Below are positions 7,743 to 16,173 of a stretch of DNA of 46,924 nucleotides, one piece after another (positions within the stretch are counted from its first letter, which is position 1; each line of letters starts with the position of its first letter). The DNA comes from Acidobacteriota bacterium (lineage in GTDB: Bacteria; Acidobacteriota; Holophagae; Holophagales; Holophagaceae). The position numbers were made by a program, and so were the translations under genes. The notes below the pieces were generated by a model. The model made no database searches. It was not told the origin of the DNA and was given only the letters and a program-made list of their open reading frames with translations. The DNA lies in the NCBI GenBank assembly GCA_021794095.1, contig JAJYRN010000020.1, positions 1-46,924 of the forward strand, given 5' to 3'.

Positions 7743-9704
7743 ATGCCGACGCTGGACGTCACCCTGATTCTCGCCGCCGCGGGCTGCTGGGCTGTAGCTG
7801 GCCTTCTGCCCCTGGCAGGCCCGCGGGCCGACCGGGGCGGCACCTTCCTGGGCGTCCTGGGCTCCCTGCTGGGCGCCGGGGCGGCCCTGCATGCCCTGCT
7901 GGCGCCCACCGCGCCCGGCCTGTCCTTCACCTTCTGGGGTGCGCCCGCCCGGATCGAGGTGGATGCCCTGTCCGCGGCCTTCCTGCTGCCCCTGCATCTG
8001 GTGGCCGGACTGGCCATTCTGTACGGCCGGGAGTACTGGCCCCTGTCTGCCCCCAAGGGCTCGGGGCGGTCCGTGCGCGTCTTCTTCGCGAGCCAAGTGG
8101 CGGCCATGACGGTGCTCTTCGTGGTGCGCCAGGGCCTGCTCTTCCTGGTGGCCTGGGAAGCCATGGCCGTGTCCGCGTTCTTCCTCATCCAGACCGAACA
8201 CGAGCGGCCCGAGGTGCGCCGGGCCGGCTGGATCTACCTCGCCGCCACCCACGCCGGCACCCTGGCTCTCACCGCCATGGTGATCCTACTGGCCCACCGC
8301 ACGGGCAGCCTGCTGTGGAACCCCGTGACTGGCACCGGCTCGCCCCTCGATGCATGGATCCTCCTCCTGGCTATGGTGGGATTCGGGTTCAAGATGGGCC
8401 TCTTCCCGCTCCACTTCTGGCTGCCCTCGGCCCACGCCAGTTCCCCCAGCCACGCCTCGGCGCTGCTATCGGCGGTGATGCTGAAGGCCGGGGTGTACGG
8501 TCTGCTGCGGGTCTCCGGGCTGCTGCCCACCATCCCCCGCGGCTTCGGCGGCGGCCTCCTGGCCCTCGGCGCCATCACCGCGGTCTGGGGCGTGGGGAAC
8601 GCCCTGGCCCAGCGCGACTACAAGCGCCTGCTGGCCTACTCCAGCGTGGAGAACCTGGGGATCATCGCCATGGGCATCGGCCTGGGCTGGACCGGCCGGG
8701 CCATCCACAATCCCTGGCTGGTGGCCCTGGGCTTCGGCGCAGCCCTGTTCCACGTCTGGAACCATTCGGTTTTCAAGACCCTCCTCTTTTTCGGCGCAGG
8801 CTCCATCCTGCACGCCACGGGCACCCGCGACATGGAGGCCCTGGGCGGCCTGGGCCGCCGCATGCCGCGCACCCTGCTCCTGCTCGCGCCGGCGATCCTG
8901 GCCGTGGCGGCCCTGCCGCCCTTCAACGCCTTCCTGAGCGAATGGATCCTCTACCGGGGCCTCTTCGCCTCGCTCGACCAGGGCTATCCCTGGTCCGGCG
9001 GACTGGCCCTGGTCGCCCTCGCCCTCACCGGCGGGTTGGCGGTGGTGGCCTTCGCCCGCTTCTTCGGCACCGTCTTCCTGGGCAACCCCAGGACCGACGC
9101 CGCGGTTCACGCCCACGATCCCTCCCCCACCATGCGAACGCCCATGGCCGTCCTGGCGGGTCTGTGCCTGGCCCTGGGCCTTGCGAGCCCGCTCCTGCTG
9201 CCGCTCCTGGGCCGGGCGGCGGGCGGGGCCGGCCTCACAGAACCGGGTCTGCTGGGCCGCGGGCTGGGCCACGACCTGCGCCTGCTGACGGCCCTGGAAG
9301 CCCTGCTGCTGACCCTGGCGGCCCTGGCCCTGGCCTGGCTCCGCCGGCAACCCGCCGCCGCCGAGCGCCCGCCCACCTGGGATTGCGGCTACGCGGCGCC
9401 CACGGCGCGGATGCAGTACACGGGCAGTTCCTTCGCGGATCCCTGGGCCGCGCTCCTGCCGGGCCGCAGTGTGCGGATGCACCGGCTGAAGGGCCTCTTT
9501 CCGAAACCCCACGCACTGCACATCGAGGTTCAGGACGCGGTGGGCGAGGGCCTGGTGGTCCCCTGGTTCGTCCGGATGGCGGCCCGGGCCCAGCGGTTGC
9601 GCCGGCTCCAGCCGGGCTACCTGTCGGTCTATGTCCTCTACGTGCTGATCGCCCTCCTGGCGGCGTTCCTCTGGCCCCTCCTCCGGGCAAGGTTGCTGGG
9701 ATGA
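7743..9704 (+). CDS. HyfB-like proton-antiporter membrane subunit 1 (Ehr complex)
   Basis: A 653-residue polytopic protein of the NuoL/Mrp antiporter family, closest to hydrogenase-4 component B (HyfB/HycC). Expected charged residues lie inside membrane helices: Glu in LVAWEAMAVSAFF, Lys in GFGFKMGLFPLHFWLP, and Lys in AVMLKAGVYGLL. The C-terminal tail has the HyfB/HycC hallmark TWDCGYAAPTARMQY. It should be one of the proton-translocating channels of a complex I-like membrane arm. It is the first gene of a seven-gene operon and overlaps the next by ATGA. No obvious promoter or strong ribosome site was found; GGAG lies just before the ATG. Confidence 0.93.
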   Translation: MPTLDVTLILAAAGCWAVAGLLPLAGPRADRGGTFLGVLGSLLGAGAALHALLAPTAPGLSFTFWGAPARIEVDALSAAFLLPLHLVAGLAILYGREYWPLSAPKGSGRSVRVFFASQVAAMTVLFVVRQGLLFLVAWEAMAVSAFFLIQTEHERPEVRRAGWIYLAATHAGTLALTAMVILLAHRTGSLLWNPVTGTGSPLDAWILLLAMVGFGFKMGLFPLHFWLPSAHASSPSHASALLSAVMLKAGVYGLLRVSGLLPTIPRGFGGGLLALGAITAVWGVGNALAQRDYKRLLAYSSVENLGIIAMGIGLGWTGRAIHNPWLVALGFGAALFHVWNHSVFKTLLFFGAGSILHATGTRDMEALGGLGRRMPRTLLLLAPAILAVAALPPFNAFLSEWILYRGLFASLDQGYPWSGGLALVALALTGGLAVVAFARFFGTVFLGNPRTDAAVHAHDPSPTMRTPMAVLAGLCLALGLASPLLLPLLGRAAGGAGLTEPGLLGRGLGHDLRLLTALEALLLTLAALALAWLRRQPAAAERPPTWDCGYAAPTARMQYTGSSFADPWAALLPGRSVRMHRLKGLFPKPHALHIEVQDAVGEGLVVPWFVRMAARAQRLRRLQPGYLSVYVLYVLIALLAAFLWPLLRARLLG

Positions 9705-11620
9705 GCCTCTACCTCACCGCCCTGCTCCTGGTGGCAGCCTCCGGCATCCCGGGGCTGTTCCTCCGGAAGCGGGGCGGGGAGGTGGCTGCGGTTCTGCTGA
9801 GCCTGGGCGCCGTCCTCGGCCTCGCCGCAGCGGCGCGGGTGCTGCTCGGGGCTGCCCCCTCCCAGGTCCAGTTGCCGCCTTCGCCCCTGGGCCATCCGGG
9901 GCTGCTGGTGCTGGATCCCGTCGCCGCGTGGTTCCTGGCGCCGGTCCTCTTCCTCTCGGCCTGCGGCGCGGTCTATGGCATCGGCTATTGGGGCGATGGG
10001 CACCCGGGTGCCCGCGGCCTGCGCCTGGCCTATGGCGGCCTGGCGGCGGCCATGGCCCTGCTGGCCACCGCGGCGCAGGCGCTGGTCTTCCTGCTGGCCT
10101 GGGAGGGCATGGCCGTGCTGGCGTGCCTGCTGGTGCTGACGGAGGACCGCGATCCCGAAACCCGGCGCGCCGGCTGGACCTTCCTCGTCACGACGCACCT
10201 CGGCACCCTGGCCCTCTTCGCGGCCTTCGCCCTGCTGCCGGCCGCCCGCTTCGCCGCCCTCCCGGCGGGCTTCGCCGCCAGTGGCCGGGGCACAGCCTTC
10301 TTCCTCCTCTGCCTCCTGGGCTTCGGCGTGAAAGCTGGTGTCATGCCCTTCCACTTCTGGCTGCCTCCGGCCCACGCTGCGGCGCCCAGCCACGTGTCCG
10401 CCCTCATGTCGGGCGTGATGATCAAGATGGGGATCCTCGGCTTGGTGCGGGTGATTGCCTGGACGCCCGATCCGCCGCTCTGGTGGGGCGCCCTGCTGGC
10501 GGGCCTGGGGGTGGTGTCCGGCATCCTGGGCGTGGCCTTCGCCCTGGGCCAGCACGACCTCAAGCGGCTGCTGGCCTACCACTCCATCGAGAACATCGGG
10601 ATCATCCTCATGGGCCTGGGCCTGGGGCTCCTGGGGCGCAGCCTGGGCCATCCCGTCCTGGCGGTCCTGGGCTTCGGCGCGGCCCTGTTCCATGTCTGGA
10701 ACCACGCCGCCTTCAAGGGGCTGCTCTTCCTCGCCGCGGGATCCGCCGTCCACGCCGCCGGCACCCGCGCCCTGGACCGCCTGGGTGGCCTGGCCCGCCG
10801 CATGCCCTGGACCGCCGCGGCCTTCCTGATGGGCGCCTGGGCCATCTGCGGCCTGCCGCCCCTCAATGGCTTCGTCAGCGAGTGGCTGCTGTACCTCGGC
10901 TCCTTCCGCGCCCTGGAGCTGTCCCGCTGGCCCTGGTCCGTGGCCCTCCTGTCGGCCCTGGCCCTCATCGGCGCGCTGGCCCTGGCCTGCTTCGCCAAGG
11001 CGTTTGGCATCGTGTTCCTGGGCGAGCCGCGTTCGGCTGCCGCGGTCGCCGTCCACGAAGCCCCGGGAAGCATGCGCTGGCCCATGGGGCTGCTGGTGCT
11101 GGCCTGTGCCACCCTCGGCCTGGCCCCGGGCCTGGTAGCCCCCGCCCTCGACCGGACCGTGGGCGCCCTCGGCGTGTCCGCCGCACCCCTGGCCACCCTG
11201 GCCCGTTTCTCCACCCTGTCGTTCCTGGGCCTGGGCCTGGTGCTCCTGGCCCTCCTCCTGCTCCTCTGGCTGCGCCCGAAGCGGACGGTGGAGGTGTCCA
11301 CCTGGGATTGCGGGTACGCCGAACCCACGGCGCGGATGCAGTACACCGCCTCCTCCTTCGCCGCCGCGCCCGTGGCGGGCTTCCGCTGGGCCCTGCTGCC
11401 CGTGGAGCACCGGCCCCGGCTCCGCGGCCTCTTCCCCGCGCCCGCCCGGTACGAAAGCCACGTGGCGGATCCCGTGCTGGATCGCGCCGCTGCGCCCGGC
11501 CTCCGCCTGACCGCCCGGGGGCTGGCCCTCCTGCGCGTCGTCCAGGGCGGCCAGCTGCCGGTCTACCTCCTCTATGTCCTGCTCACCTTGATGTTCCTCC
11601 TGCTCTGGATGGTGCTCTGA
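9701..11620 (+). CDS. HyfB-like proton-antiporter membrane subunit 2 (Ehr complex)
   Basis: A 639-residue paralogue of the preceding gene, starting at the ATG that overlaps its stop (ATGA). It has the same topology and motifs (LLAWEGMAVLACL, GFGVKAGVMPFHFWLPPAHA, FALGQHDLKRLLAYHS) and the same HyfB tail TWDCGYAEPTARMQY. Hydrogenase-4 has a single HyfB plus HyfD and HyfF. Here HyfD is absent and a second HyfB takes its place, so the membrane arm keeps three antiporter-like channels. The long in-frame extension upstream overlaps the first HyfB gene and is not coding. It stops 1 nt before the HyfC start. Confidence 0.92.
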   Translation: MSLYLTALLLVAASGIPGLFLRKRGGEVAAVLLSLGAVLGLAAAARVLLGAAPSQVQLPPSPLGHPGLLVLDPVAAWFLAPVLFLSACGAVYGIGYWGDGHPGARGLRLAYGGLAAAMALLATAAQALVFLLAWEGMAVLACLLVLTEDRDPETRRAGWTFLVTTHLGTLALFAAFALLPAARFAALPAGFAASGRGTAFFLLCLLGFGVKAGVMPFHFWLPPAHAAAPSHVSALMSGVMIKMGILGLVRVIAWTPDPPLWWGALLAGLGVVSGILGVAFALGQHDLKRLLAYHSIENIGIILMGLGLGLLGRSLGHPVLAVLGFGAALFHVWNHAAFKGLLFLAAGSAVHAAGTRALDRLGGLARRMPWTAAAFLMGAWAICGLPPLNGFVSEWLLYLGSFRALELSRWPWSVALLSALALIGALALACFAKAFGIVFLGEPRSAAAVAVHEAPGSMRWPMGLLVLACATLGLAPGLVAPALDRTVGALGVSAAPLATLARFSTLSFLGLGLVLLALLLLLWLRPKRTVEVSTWDCGYAEPTARMQYTASSFAAAPVAGFRWALLPVEHRPRLRGLFPAPARYESHVADPVLDRAAAPGLRLTARGLALLRVVQGGQLPVYLLYVLLTLMFLLLWMVL

Positions 11621-11621
11621 G

Positions 11622-12545
11622 ATGCCCGGATTCCTGGTCTTCCCCACCCATGTCGCCTTGCACCTCCTGGTGGCGCTGCTGCTCCCGCCGCTGATCCCTG
11701 GCCTGATCGCCAAGACCAAGGCCGCCATGGCCGGGCGCCAGGGCCCGCCAGTCCTGCAGCTCTACTACGATCTGGCGCGGCTGGCGCGGAAGGAAGCGGT
11801 CTTCAGCCGCACCACCACCTGGGTCTTTCTCGCCGGTCCCATCGGCGCCCTGGCCGCGGGCTGGGTGGCCTCGCTCCTGATCCCCTTCGGCCAGACCCCG
11901 GCGCCCGTGGCCTTCCAGGGCGACGTCATCCTCTTCGCCTACCTGTTCGGCCTGGCGCGCTTCCTCACCATCCTGGCGGCCCTGGACACGGGATCGGCCT
12001 TCGAGGGCATGGGCGCCGCCCGCGAGGCCGCCTTCTCCGCCCTGGCGGAACCCGCGCTGTTCCTGGGCTTCGCGGCCCTGGCCAAAGCCACCCAGAGCCT
12101 CTCGCTCACGCCGATGCTGCTCAGCCACGGGGCGGCCGGCGGCCGGCTCACGGGCCCGCTGATCCTCGTGCTGGCCGGCTGGGCCACTGTCTATCTGGCG
12201 GAGAATGCGCGCATCCCCGTGGATGATCCCAACACCCACCTCGAATTGACCATGATCCACGAGGTGATGGTGCTGGACCACTCGGGCCGCCCCTTCGCCC
12301 TGGTGCTCTACGGCGCCAGCCTGAAGCTGGTGGTGCTGGGCGCCCTGATCCTGGATCTGCTGCTGCCGCCCACGGGCCGGCCCTGGCTGGACTGGCTGGG
12401 CTTCCTGGCCGGCCTCGGGGCCCTGGCCATCGCCGTGGGCCTGGTGGAGAGCGCCATGGCCCGCTTCCGCATGACCAAGGTGCCCCAGTTCCTCGTGGCG
12501 GGCATCCTGGCCTCCGCCTTCGCCTTCCTCCTGCTGCTGGTGTAG
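11622..12545 (+). CDS. hyfC: HyfC/NuoH-like membrane anchor subunit (Ehr complex)
   Basis: A 307-residue NuoH-family protein (hydrogenase-4 component C). Family-diagnostic segments are GLIAKTKAAMAGRQGPPVLQ near the N-terminus, the acidic loop GSAFEGMGAAREA, and ENARIPVDDPNTHLELTMIHEVM. These form the junction between the Fe-S/quinone-like peripheral arm and the membrane arm. About eight membrane helices are visible. It sits directly between the second HyfB and HyfE with spacings of 1 and 2 nt, typical of a single translation-coupled operon. Confidence 0.93.
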   Translation: MPGFLVFPTHVALHLLVALLLPPLIPGLIAKTKAAMAGRQGPPVLQLYYDLARLARKEAVFSRTTTWVFLAGPIGALAAGWVASLLIPFGQTPAPVAFQGDVILFAYLFGLARFLTILAALDTGSAFEGMGAAREAAFSALAEPALFLGFAALAKATQSLSLTPMLLSHGAAGGRLTGPLILVLAGWATVYLAENARIPVDDPNTHLELTMIHEVMVLDHSGRPFALVLYGASLKLVVLGALILDLLLPPTGRPWLDWLGFLAGLGALAIAVGLVESAMARFRMTKVPQFLVAGILASAFAFLLLLV

Positions 12546-12547
12546 CC

Positions 12548-13183
12548 ATGTCCCCCGATCTCCTCATCGCCCTCGTCATGCTCACCAACTTCACGCTGGT
12601 GGCCACCAGCCGCATCAACAAGGCCATCCAGGTGGCCGTGGCCCAGGGCGTGCTCCTGGGCCTGATGCCCATCGCCATGGGGTTGGGCCGCCACCTCCAC
12701 ATCCTGGCCATGGCCGTCGCGGCCGTGGCGGTGAAGGGCTGGCTCATTCCTTTCCTGCTGCGCCGGGCTATGCGGGAAGTGCAGATCCAGCGTGAGGTGG
12801 ATCCCTTCATCGGCTACACGGCCTCGCTGCTGCTCTGCGCCGTGGGCACGGGCCTCAGCCTCATACTGGCCCACAGCCTGCCCCTGAACCCCGGCGCGGC
12901 GCCCCCCTTCCTGGTGCCGGCGGCCCTGGCGACGCTCTTCACCGGCTTCCTGCTGCTGGTCTCCCGCCGCAAGGCGCTGACGCAGGTGGTGGGCTACCTG
13001 GTGCTGGAGAACGGCATCTACCTGTTCGGCCTGCTGCTGGTGGAGGACATGCCCGCGCTGGTGGAGACCGGCATCCTGCTGGATCTCTTCGTGGGCGTGT
13101 TCGTGATGGGGATCGTCATCCACCACATCCGCGCCGCCTTTGATTCCACGGACATCCGCCATCTGGCCGAACTGAAGGACTGA
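12548..13183 (+). CDS. hyfE: HyfE-like membrane subunit (Ehr complex)
   Basis: A 211-residue all-helical membrane protein matching hydrogenase-4 component E, a NuoK-containing subunit. The C-terminal half carries the NuoK-like portion, LVLENGIYLFGLLL, with the conserved membrane glutamate in GYLVLENG. It also carries DLFVGVFVMGIVIHHI. The order between HyfC and HyfF is the same as in hydrogenase-4 clusters except that HyfD is missing. It starts 2 nt after hyfC and ends 3 nt before hyfF. Confidence 0.9.
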   Translation: MSPDLLIALVMLTNFTLVATSRINKAIQVAVAQGVLLGLMPIAMGLGRHLHILAMAVAAVAVKGWLIPFLLRRAMREVQIQREVDPFIGYTASLLLCAVGTGLSLILAHSLPLNPGAAPPFLVPAALATLFTGFLLLVSRRKALTQVVGYLVLENGIYLFGLLLVEDMPALVETGILLDLFVGVFVMGIVIHHIRAAFDSTDIRHLAELKD

Positions 13184-13186
13184 CCG

Positions 13187-14659
13187 ATGGCCGGACTCCT
13201 CATCGCCCTGCCCCTCGCCGCCGCGCTGGTCGCCTTCCTGGTGCCTTCGCCCACCTGGCGGGCCCGCCTCCTGCCCGCCACGGCCGTCCTCCATCTCGCG
13301 CTGCTGCTGCTGGTCCTGCGCCACTGGCAGACCCTCCCCGCCGGGGCCTGGCTGGGCCTGGACGCCCTGGGCGGCTGGACCCTGCTCGTCATCAGCACCC
13401 TCTTCGCCATCTGCGCCTTTTATGCGCCCTCCTACCTGGCCCTGCGGCCCGACCGGGACCACCGGATCTTCACGACCTGCCTGCTCGCCTTCCTCGGCCT
13501 GGCCTCCCTGCTGGCCGAAGCCCGGCATCCGGGGCTCGTCTGGGTGGCCATGGAAACCACCACGCTGACCACGGCGCCGCTGATCTACTTCAACCACAAC
13601 CGCCGTTCGCTGGAAGCCACCTGGAAGTACCTCGTCATCGGCTCCGTGGGCATCGCCCTGGCCCTGCTGGGTACCCTCTTCGTGGCCTACGCCGCCCACA
13701 TGGGCGGGGTGGAGGAACCGCTCCAGTTTCCGCGTCTGATGCAGGAAGCCGGTCTCCTGTCGAAGCCCTGGCTGCGGGCGGGCTTCGTGCTGACGCTGGT
13801 GGGCTACGGCACCAAGATGGGCCTGGCGCCGCTGCACACCTGGAAACCCGATGCCTACGGCGAGACGCCGGGCATCGTGGGCGCGCTGCTCGCGGGCGGC
13901 GTGACCAGTTGCGCCTTCCTGGCCCTGCTCCGCATCACCGCCGTGGTGGCCGCCGCGGGCGAAGGCGCCTTCGCCCGGCAGATCCTGGTGGGCTTCGGCC
14001 TCCTCTCCATGGCCTGGGCCCTGGTCTTCATGGTGGGGCAGACGGATTTCAAGCGCCTGCTGGCCTACTCCAGCGTGGAGAACATGGGCGTCCTCGCCCT
14101 GGGCATCGGCCTCGGGGGCGCCGCCACGCGCTTCGCCCTGTACCACATGGCCGCCAACGCCCTGGTGAAGACCGCGCTGTTCCTTTCCGCCGGCAACATC
14201 CACCGCAGCTACGCCAGCAAGCAGCTGCCCCACGTGACCGGCGCCCTCCGCCGGACGCCGGTCTCCGCCGCCCTCTTCCTCCTGGGCTTCCTGGCCATCA
14301 CGGGCCTGCCGCCCTTCGCCCCCTTCATCAGCGAATTCAACATCGCCGCCACGGCCCTCACGGCCGGCCATGTGTGGATCGGCGCCCTGTTCCTGCTCCT
14401 GCTGGCGGGCATCTTCCTCGGCATGAGCGACACCGTGCTGCAGGTGGTCTTTGGCACCCCCAGTCCCCAGCGGGTGCGGACCCCCTACCGGGACACCTTC
14501 GCCACCACCGCACCGCTGATCGTGGCCTTGGGCCTGGCCCTGGGGCTGGGCCTCTGGCTGCCCCGGCCCGCCGGGGAGATGCTCAGGAACGCCGCCGCCA
14601 CGGTGGAAGGCGCCGTGCCGCCACCCCCGGCGGTCCGCCTGGCGGAGGTGCGGCCATGA
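13187..14659 (+). CDS. hyfF: HyfF-like proton-antiporter membrane subunit (Ehr complex)
   Basis: A 490-residue NuoL/M/N-type antiporter subunit most like hydrogenase-4 component F. Motifs include Glu in WVAMETTTLTTAPL and Lys in GYGTKMGLAPLHTWKPDAY. FMVGQTDFKRLLAYSSVENMG and the broken-helix region ITGLPPFAPFISEF are also present. It differs from the two HyfB proteins in lacking the TWDCGY tail. It provides the third putative proton channel of the complex. Its stop overlaps the ATG of the next gene (ATGA). Confidence 0.92.
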   Translation: MAGLLIALPLAAALVAFLVPSPTWRARLLPATAVLHLALLLLVLRHWQTLPAGAWLGLDALGGWTLLVISTLFAICAFYAPSYLALRPDRDHRIFTTCLLAFLGLASLLAEARHPGLVWVAMETTTLTTAPLIYFNHNRRSLEATWKYLVIGSVGIALALLGTLFVAYAAHMGGVEEPLQFPRLMQEAGLLSKPWLRAGFVLTLVGYGTKMGLAPLHTWKPDAYGETPGIVGALLAGGVTSCAFLALLRITAVVAAAGEGAFARQILVGFGLLSMAWALVFMVGQTDFKRLLAYSSVENMGVLALGIGLGGAATRFALYHMAANALVKTALFLSAGNIHRSYASKQLPHVTGALRRTPVSAALFLLGFLAITGLPPFAPFISEFNIAATALTAGHVWIGALFLLLLAGIFLGMSDTVLQVVFGTPSPQRVRTPYRDTFATTAPLIVALGLALGLGLWLPRPAGEMLRNAAATVEGAVPPPPAVRLAEVRP

Positions 14660-16173
14660 GCCCGGTCCCGTTCATCCCCATCCGCAACGGCCAGGCCCTG
14701 CCCCTGAACGACGTGCCCGAGCTGCCCTTCGCCGCGTTCCGCGAAACCATCGTCCAGGCCGTCCGCGAAGGCCAGCGCCTCGCCTGCCTCTGCGCCGACG
14801 CCGAGCGTCGCCTCTTCGCCGTGCTGGCCGATGATGCGGAGAAGAGCCTCTGCACGGGCCGCACGCGCCTCGAGGGGTCGCGCTACCCGTCGCTGACGCC
14901 GGACTGCCCCCAGGCCCACCTGTTCGAGCGGGAAATGGCCGAGCAGTTCGGCCTCGTGCCCGAGGGCCATCCCTGGTTCAAGCCCGTACGGGGCCACGTG
15001 CCCTGGAACGGCGCGCCGGATCCCTGGGGCCGCGGCGAAGCGCCGCTCCCCGGTGTGCTCGACTTCTACCGGGTGACGGGCGATGAAGTCCACGAAGTGG
15101 CCGTGGGGCCCGTCCATGCCGGCGTCATCGAGCCGGGCCACTTCCGCTTCCAGTGCCACGGGGAGAAGGTGTTCCACCTGGAGATCGCCCTGGGCTACCA
15201 GCACCGCGGCATCGAGCGGGCGCTGCTTGGCGGGCCCCATCCCCTCACCTGGAAGATGATGGAGACCGCCTCCGGCGATGCCACCCTCGCCCACGCCTGG
15301 GCCCACTGCCGCGTGCTGGAGGGCCTGGCCGGCGGGGCGCCATCCCCGCGCGTGGACCGGGTGCGGGGCGTGGCCCTGGAGCTGGAGCGCATGGCCAACC
15401 ACACGGGCGATCTGGGCGCGCTCTCCGGCGATGTGGGTTTCCTGCCCACCGCCTCCTTCTGCGGCCGCATCCGCGGCGATTGGCTGAACCTCAGTGCCGA
15501 GGGCTGCGGCAGCCGTCTCGGCCGGAACTGGCTCCGCCCGGGCGGCCTGCGCCACGATCTGGAGCCGGAGCGCGCCCAGCGCATGCGGCCCCGCGTGGCC
15601 CAGACCTGGGCGGACACCCGCGACGCCGTGGAACTGCTCTGGGGCGCCGCCTCCGTGATGCTCCGCTTCGAGGCCGCGGGCGCGGTGGATCCCGTCCAGG
15701 CCCGGGAGCTGGGCCTCGTGGGCGTGGCGGCCCGCGCCTGCGGGATGGATCTGGATGTGCGCCAGGATCATCCCTTCGGCCCCTACGCCGATCATCCCAT
15801 CACGGTGGCGACCGCCCAGAGCGGCAACGTCCACGCCCGGGCCTGGGTGCGCTGGAAGGAACTCGAGGCCAGCGCGGATCACCTGATGCATGCGCTGGAG
15901 GAACTGGCGGAAACCCCCGCCGAGCCGCCGCCGGGGCCCCTCCCGCCGCTGGCCCCGGACAGCCTCTGCGTGGCCCTCACCGAAGGCTGGCGGGGCGAAG
16001 TGCTGCACCTGGCCATCACCGATGCCGCCGGGCGCTTCGCCCGCTACAAGCTGGTGGATGCCTCCTTCCACAACTGGGCGGGCCTGGCCCTGGCCCTGCG
16101 CGGCGGGCAGATTTCCGATTTCCCCGTGTGCAACAAGAGCTTCAACCTCTCCTACTGCGGGCACGACCTATGA
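14656..16173 (+). CDS. HyfG/NuoCD-like large subunit lacking all Ni ligands (Ehr complex)
   Basis: A 505-residue fusion of a NuoC-like domain (about residues 1-125; signature LFEREMAEQFGL) and a NuoD/[NiFe]-hydrogenase large-subunit domain (from GPVHAGVIEPGHFRF onward), as in HycE/HyfG. The N-terminal Ni-binding motif CGxC of hydrogenases is replaced by the segment METASGDATLAH (residues 202-213), with no cysteine. The C-terminal DPCxxC is replaced by NKSFNLSYCGHDL (493-505), where the only Cys (501) is out of register. No [NiFe] centre can form. I therefore assign it to the Ehr family (energy-converting hydrogenase-related), whose reaction is not known. It overlaps both neighbours by ATGA. 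Confidence 0.92.
   Translation: MSPVPFIPIRNGQALPLNDVPELPFAAFRETIVQAVREGQRLACLCADAERRLFAVLADDAEKSLCTGRTRLEGSRYPSLTPDCPQAHLFEREMAEQFGLVPEGHPWFKPVRGHVPWNGAPDPWGRGEAPLPGVLDFYRVTGDEVHEVAVGPVHAGVIEPGHFRFQCHGEKVFHLEIALGYQHRGIERALLGGPHPLTWKMMETASGDATLAHAWAHCRVLEGLAGGAPSPRVDRVRGVALELERMANHTGDLGALSGDVGFLPTASFCGRIRGDWLNLSAEGCGSRLGRNWLRPGGLRHDLEPERAQRMRPRVAQTWADTRDAVELLWGAASVMLRFEAAGAVDPVQARELGLVGVAARACGMDLDVRQDHPFGPYADHPITVATAQSGNVHARAWVRWKELEASADHLMHALEELAETPAEPPPGPLPPLAPDSLCVALTEGWRGEVLHLAITDAAGRFARYKLVDASFHNWAGLALALRGGQISDFPVCNKSFNLSYCGHDL

Noticed and set aside
8315-9700. Long in-frame upstream extension of the second HyfB gene
   Set aside because: It lies in another frame of the first HyfB gene, is Pro/Gly/Arg-rich with no homology, and the ATGA overlap at 9701 gives a normal HyfB start.
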